Positions 61,701 through 64,000 of a stretch of 64,000 bases of DNA are shown piece after piece. Location: positions 1-64,000 of the forward strand of contig CALXZR010000008.1 of assembly GCA_944393295.1 (NCBI GenBank). Reading direction: 5' to 3'. The translations under genes and the position numbers were made by a program. Below the pieces are notes generated by a model. It did not search any database, had not been told where the DNA came from, and was given only the letters and a program-made list of their open reading frames with translations. The stretch's first letter is position 1. Every line of letters starts with the position of its first letter. Source of the stretch: an uncultured Clostridia bacterium. GTDB lineage: Bacteria > Bacillota_A > Clostridia > TANB77 > CAG-508.

Positions 61701-63326
61701 TCCATCATATTTTTCACCTAAATTACCATTATCATCTAAATAATATAGTTGATATACAATCTCTTCTTCACCATCTTCGTTCGTTATAGTTTTAGTTTCA
61801 TATTCAGTCCAACGTTCTCCTGTTTCAGCTTCATAATCTTCATCATTTGTTATAATCTCTGTTTCTAATGGTGCTACAAAGTATACGTCTCTAAACCAAT
61901 GGTCTGTAACTTTAGATATATAAGGAATATATGTAGTAACATCAGCCTTAACATTTGACAAATCAGATTTAATTGAATCTACAAAATCTGTACATTCACT
62001 ACATGCTGAACTTAATTCTCCCGCAATTGCTAATTCACTGCAAGATCTTCCAACATCTTCTTTTGCTAAATTTTCACAATTTTCTGGACTTTGTATACCA
62101 GTTTGAGCAAAAATCTTTGCAGTATCTGATTTTCCTAAAAACCATCCAGCTATCGAATCTAATTGTTCATAAGTAAGCATTGAGCCATTGCTATCCTTAT
62201 ATGCTGATTCAATGGTTGTATTTGTTTCATGTAAAAGTATAACAACATTTGTATCAAATGAAGTAGCTAAATCTAAAGCCAAATCTGGTGACATACTCGT
62301 AAAATGTACAGATAATAAAAATTCCAATGGTATACCGTATCTACCAGTCCAACCTTCTAAATTATATATAAAATTCTTAGTTTTTCCTAATCCTAAAAAT
62401 CCTGTTGATTTCGAAATTGTTAAAGTTTTAGCTTCTGGGTCTACTGATATAGATTCTCCATCTAAAAAGTGATTTTCATAACTATCTCCTGCTATACCAA
62501 TTTTATCTTTTTTCCAAAACAAGAAACCTTGTCCCTGTTCTTCGTATATTGAAATTAGTCCAGAGCCCCAATTAATTGTATCTCCTAAAAAACCTCTAGT
62601 AATTACATTCAATGCTCCAGAAATAAAATTTTTCCATGAAGAAGTTGCTGTTGCAAAATTTTTATTGAAATTTCTAACACAATATACATAATTATCTGAA
62701 ATTAAGTATGTTTTTAATACATCACTTTTTATATTAGTAATTCCATCTTTTGTCCTTCCAATTCCATTTGCATCTATGTATGCATCTTCCACGTTTCCTT
62801 CAAAATCTGAAGAAACTGCATTATCTACTGGCTCTGTCACAAAGCCATAGGATTTTAAATCATATCCCATACTTTCTAAGTAATCGGCTACACTTATTAT
62901 TGATTCATCTGAAGTCATTGTGGTTTCTTTTCCATATATCATATTTGAAATAGCAGCCATAAATCCTTCTGCTAACTCATTCATTTTTTGTATTACCATG
63001 CCTGGCATTGTTAATAGAAACATAAGAAGTCCAACTAATATAATAATTATTACTAGTACTATTAATATGTACGGTAATATTGGTAATATAAATTTTGCTA
63101 TAAATGACATTGATTTTACACTTTTCATTTTTGACATTACTTCTTTTGAACGTTTTATGTCATTTAATCTTTTAGAAATATCAGCAGTTTTACTTGTATT
63201 ACTTTGTCTTGTATTTTGGTTTGAGCTTTCTTCTTGTTCGTTCCCACTTTCTTCTACATCTGGTGAATTATCTACATCCTCTTCTTCTGGATTTGAATTA
63301 ATTGGATCATTTTCATCATTATACAT
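58773..63326 (-). CDS. Giant membrane-anchored peptidoglycan hydrolase: NlpC/P60 plus phage-lysozyme-like domain (VirB1-like)
   Basis: 1517 residues. An acidic, then basic N-terminus, a membrane segment (about 79-108), a long region of about 750 residues I do not recognise, then an NlpC/P60-like domain with Cys in HIDCSAYVSWVLYEYG (about residue 905) and His in GTHHVQIIKEID (about 971). An acidic linker leads to a lysozyme-like domain (about 1290-1450) with PFESGGTDQDGCG (catalytic Glu candidate) and AVGIIQWT. Several Cys pairs lie in the last 250 residues. Anchored hydrolases with two cutting activities are typical of Gram-positive conjugation and type IV secretion systems. The gene starts behind AGAGGTGATGAA. 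It is 24 bases after the gene at the window edge. Confidence 0.85.
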   Translation of the reverse strand: MYNDENDPINSNPEEEDVDNSPDVEESGNEQEESSNQNTRQSNTSKTADISKRLNDIKRSKEVMSKMKSVKSMSFIAKFILPILPYILIVLVIIIILVGLLMFLLTMPGMVIQKMNELAEGFMAAISNMIYGKETTMTSDESIISVADYLESMGYDLKSYGFVTEPVDNAVSSDFEGNVEDAYIDANGIGRTKDGITNIKSDVLKTYLISDNYVYCVRNFNKNFATATSSWKNFISGALNVITRGFLGDTINWGSGLISIYEEQGQGFLFWKKDKIGIAGDSYENHFLDGESISVDPEAKTLTISKSTGFLGLGKTKNFIYNLEGWTGRYGIPLEFLLSVHFTSMSPDLALDLATSFDTNVVILLHETNTTIESAYKDSNGSMLTYEQLDSIAGWFLGKSDTAKIFAQTGIQSPENCENLAKEDVGRSCSELAIAGELSSACSECTDFVDSIKSDLSNVKADVTTYIPYISKVTDHWFRDVYFVAPLETEIITNDEDYEAETGERWTEYETKTITNEDGEEEIVYQLYYLDDNGNLGEKYDGTSEQAKEEGIKVAKKALGKTIEEIAAEGTIQAGGWFEPNYWAAYEYKETEGSWELYEGAEGEDAVDINNPGQIYYRERIKSNISQIQDGQRGPTNEKIKQIFSTNKYYIYDGTPERAELIKEDQEKTDRSKDNKEDDERNPDLIGSFSVTRDSLTAFNMLENMNTLDSDAIYRDFKELIVELDYFDKEDLTNIPTEVFEWPIPECGSGGWPIRRFEKVEDVFGTLINSKVDLNNLKKKNEVLIEIVKTGEGDVGDQTQVEDGTAEEVENEATANSESLELAKEKSIVKEKNGQDNIIEENLINPIAGLEALYASGGGGSGSGYQASTFIETAKNVWEHVVNGNYTYDNSYGKAVPVPEPHIDCSAYVSWVLYEYGYDDFEGGQVSTSVFMSTDWNAKYGWEVIDVSAGEDCSSKLQSGDILVREGEGTHHVQIIKEIDPSGNIIVYDCGSTSNWSQENLEGMIYNSFAKTNSAPGKIIRIEDTNNGAEFEGYEPYQDVVSPITGEIIEAGTTTIDNIETGVEEEVGFIKIRALAEEDVEAYFNSEAEELEGYKYYYEEYERAGVTDYILYIEGFDLRIVNESLQLTNDLAIIDENTGEIRNSYTENNYDDVYSQSAREILEEKEDKRVKASPVVQTGGKIFVKEGTVLGKTYTDGADAGANSEEESTESEPLPDDAKERPGIALIPEDQKTMTTEDGEVIDMPNGNYIRLILRTNELGGENGQDKDSIVENVEDYLEIDNEKQEENDWELFFWLPFESGGTDQDGCGPESQGTCSSGETAVGIIQWTVLTSKNMNNIASQFIPGCLEEDPVLCAPLAAYQSWSASDFWNDYCGSKQFQATLSSICDTDRDGFLHCQMEVAKKQYLDPILEEYPWLEERPSCVQGAVMHLKVWGADYSWISSYQSSSDEDIILKVRNTIANTSSTAGEATGDESSGRAYNEPQIALEILSGAMSADDVEQWVRTKDVSYLSFDWKN

Positions 63327-63350
63327 TTCATCACCTCTTTTGCCATAAAA

Positions 63351-64000
63351 TTATATATTTACAGATAATTGCATACTAAATTTAGCTATTGCATTCAATA
63401 CTGCATTATCTATTTCTTCTTGTGTTGCACTACTACCGTAGTAATCATTCAAAACTCTAATATTATTAAAGTAAATTGCTATTGAATTATCTCCATCATC
63501 TACATATTTTGGAAATGTTAGAGTAAAATCTTTTGATTCTTTAGAATAAAGTATAATTGGCTCTTCTAATTCTATATTTCTATATTCATTTGGTAATTCT
63601 AAACTTACCTCTTCTTCTGATAGTCCATCAGCAATAACAATTACATCATTAGTTCTATTAGTTAATTTTACTATATATTCTTCTGTATCATATTTAGAAA
63701 TTCTTTTCTGAATGTCTATTTTTATGTAATCATTTTCAGCTACTGTTTTTATATCTTCTACACCATAAAATCCACCAACAGCCATTTGTATTGTTCCATC
63801 TTCTAATTTATTAAATACCATTTTTTCTTCTGTATATGAGTATACTTCATTAGTTAAACCAGTTGCTAAAAAATCATCTGTATATTTAACAGAATAAATA
63901 TATTTATCATCAAGAATTGAATAACTTTGTATACTATATAGTTTTGGAACTGGCATTTTTATCATAACATAACTTCTAAAGTTTTCTACATTGTAGTCAA
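63351..64000 (-). CDS. Hypothetical protein, 5' end outside window
   Basis: The frame is open to the right edge and beyond the ATG at 63965: DYNVENFRSYV is read before MIKMPVPKLYS. So at least 216 residues are present and the start is outside. The visible part is acidic and beta-rich (DDKYIYSVKYTDDFLATG, VIVIADGLSEEEVSLELPNEY). No family recognised. It precedes the giant hydrolase gene at 24 bases and probably belongs to the same locus. Confidence 0.7.
   Translation of the reverse strand, partial: DYNVENFRSYVMIKMPVPKLYSIQSYSILDDKYIYSVKYTDDFLATGLTNEVYSYTEEKMVFNKLEDGTIQMAVGGFYGVEDIKTVAENDYIKIDIQKRISKYDTEEYIVKLTNRTNDVIVIADGLSEEEVSLELPNEYRNIELEEPIILYSKESKDFTLTFPKYVDDGDNSIAIYFNNIRVLNDYYGSSATQEEIDNAVLNAIAKFSMQLSVNI

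Noticed and set aside
59375..63348. Plus-strand ORFs of 60-140 codons opposite the giant hydrolase gene
   Set aside because: Leu/His/Phe-rich shadow frames without SD sites, opposite a well-supported gene.
1..64000. CRISPR array, insertion sequence or prophage
   Set aside because: No regularly spaced identical repeats, no terminal inverted repeats with a transposase, and no phage structural genes were seen.

Overview
The window looks like a chromosomal segment of an uncultured, very AT-rich Clostridia-type Firmicute. I infer this from the low GC, almost exclusive use of AGA for arginine, AGGAGG-type ribosome binding sites, mraZ-rsmH-ftsL order, the DapL route to meso-DAP, a Spo0E-like sporulation phosphatase with a Spo0A-type box, DUF1836 and DUF3006 proteins, and a HydB/HydC-like (NuoF/NuoE) pair. 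A gut lineage of the uncultured CAG type is plausible but is a guess. About 55 genes are native; two (3948-4853 and 24392-24727) have richer base composition and foreign-looking codon use. Nearly all genes are on the minus strand, so they are read from right to left.

Layout by position. 1-1.8 kb: flavin/iron-sulfur subunits of a hydrogenase or NADH dehydrogenase. 1.9-8.4 kb: a split division and cell wall cluster (mraZ, rsmH, ftsL, then a divergent RelA/SpoT-like gene and a foreign surface-protein gene, then a class B PBP). 8.5-21.2 kb: housekeeping and envelope genes (redoxin-like protein without its cysteines, DUF3006 next to a ComEC-like hydrolase, monofunctional transglycosylase, acyl-CoA synthetase, VTT membrane protein, YgjP peptidase, HtpG, Fur, sortase). 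21.3-31.6 kb: DapL, MurE, DapF, a PASTA-domain PBP, KsgA, TSCPD protein, dGTPase, Hsp33. 31.7-33 kb: a peptidoglycan peptidase gene interrupted by two +1 frameshifts, both at CGG codons. 33-34.4 kb: pyrBI. 34.5-38.5 kb: an amino acid ABC transporter plus Xaa-His dipeptidase, preceded by a leader peptide and a five-segment transcription attenuator. 38.5-48.5 kb: small alarmone synthetase, alpha-amylase, SDR, patatin, MscS, Nudix, Spo0E-like, Lgt and a pair of M16 proteins. 48.5-64 kb: surface and envelope proteins (L,D-transpeptidase and CotH proteins that share a three-part repeat, glucosaminidase, and the start of a possible type IV secretion-like locus), with tRNA-Gly and tRNA-Cys in between.

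Functional threads. The main theme is peptidoglycan: precursor synthesis (DapL, DapF, MurE), polymerisation (two class B PBPs, a monofunctional glycosyltransferase, FtsL), and remodelling (L,D-transpeptidase, M14 peptidase, GH73, NlpC/P60-lysozyme fusion). Two observations deserve most attention. The first is the complete his-type attenuator (leader peptide ending His-His-Arg-Lys) in front of a transporter-dipeptidase operon, which predicts a histidine scavenging system. The second is that CGG, which I do not find in frame in any native gene here, sits exactly at both frameshift points of the M14 peptidase gene. A third, smaller theme is compaction: terminator-like hairpins that overlap the ribosome binding site or start of the next gene (htpG, dapF, DUF3298 gene).
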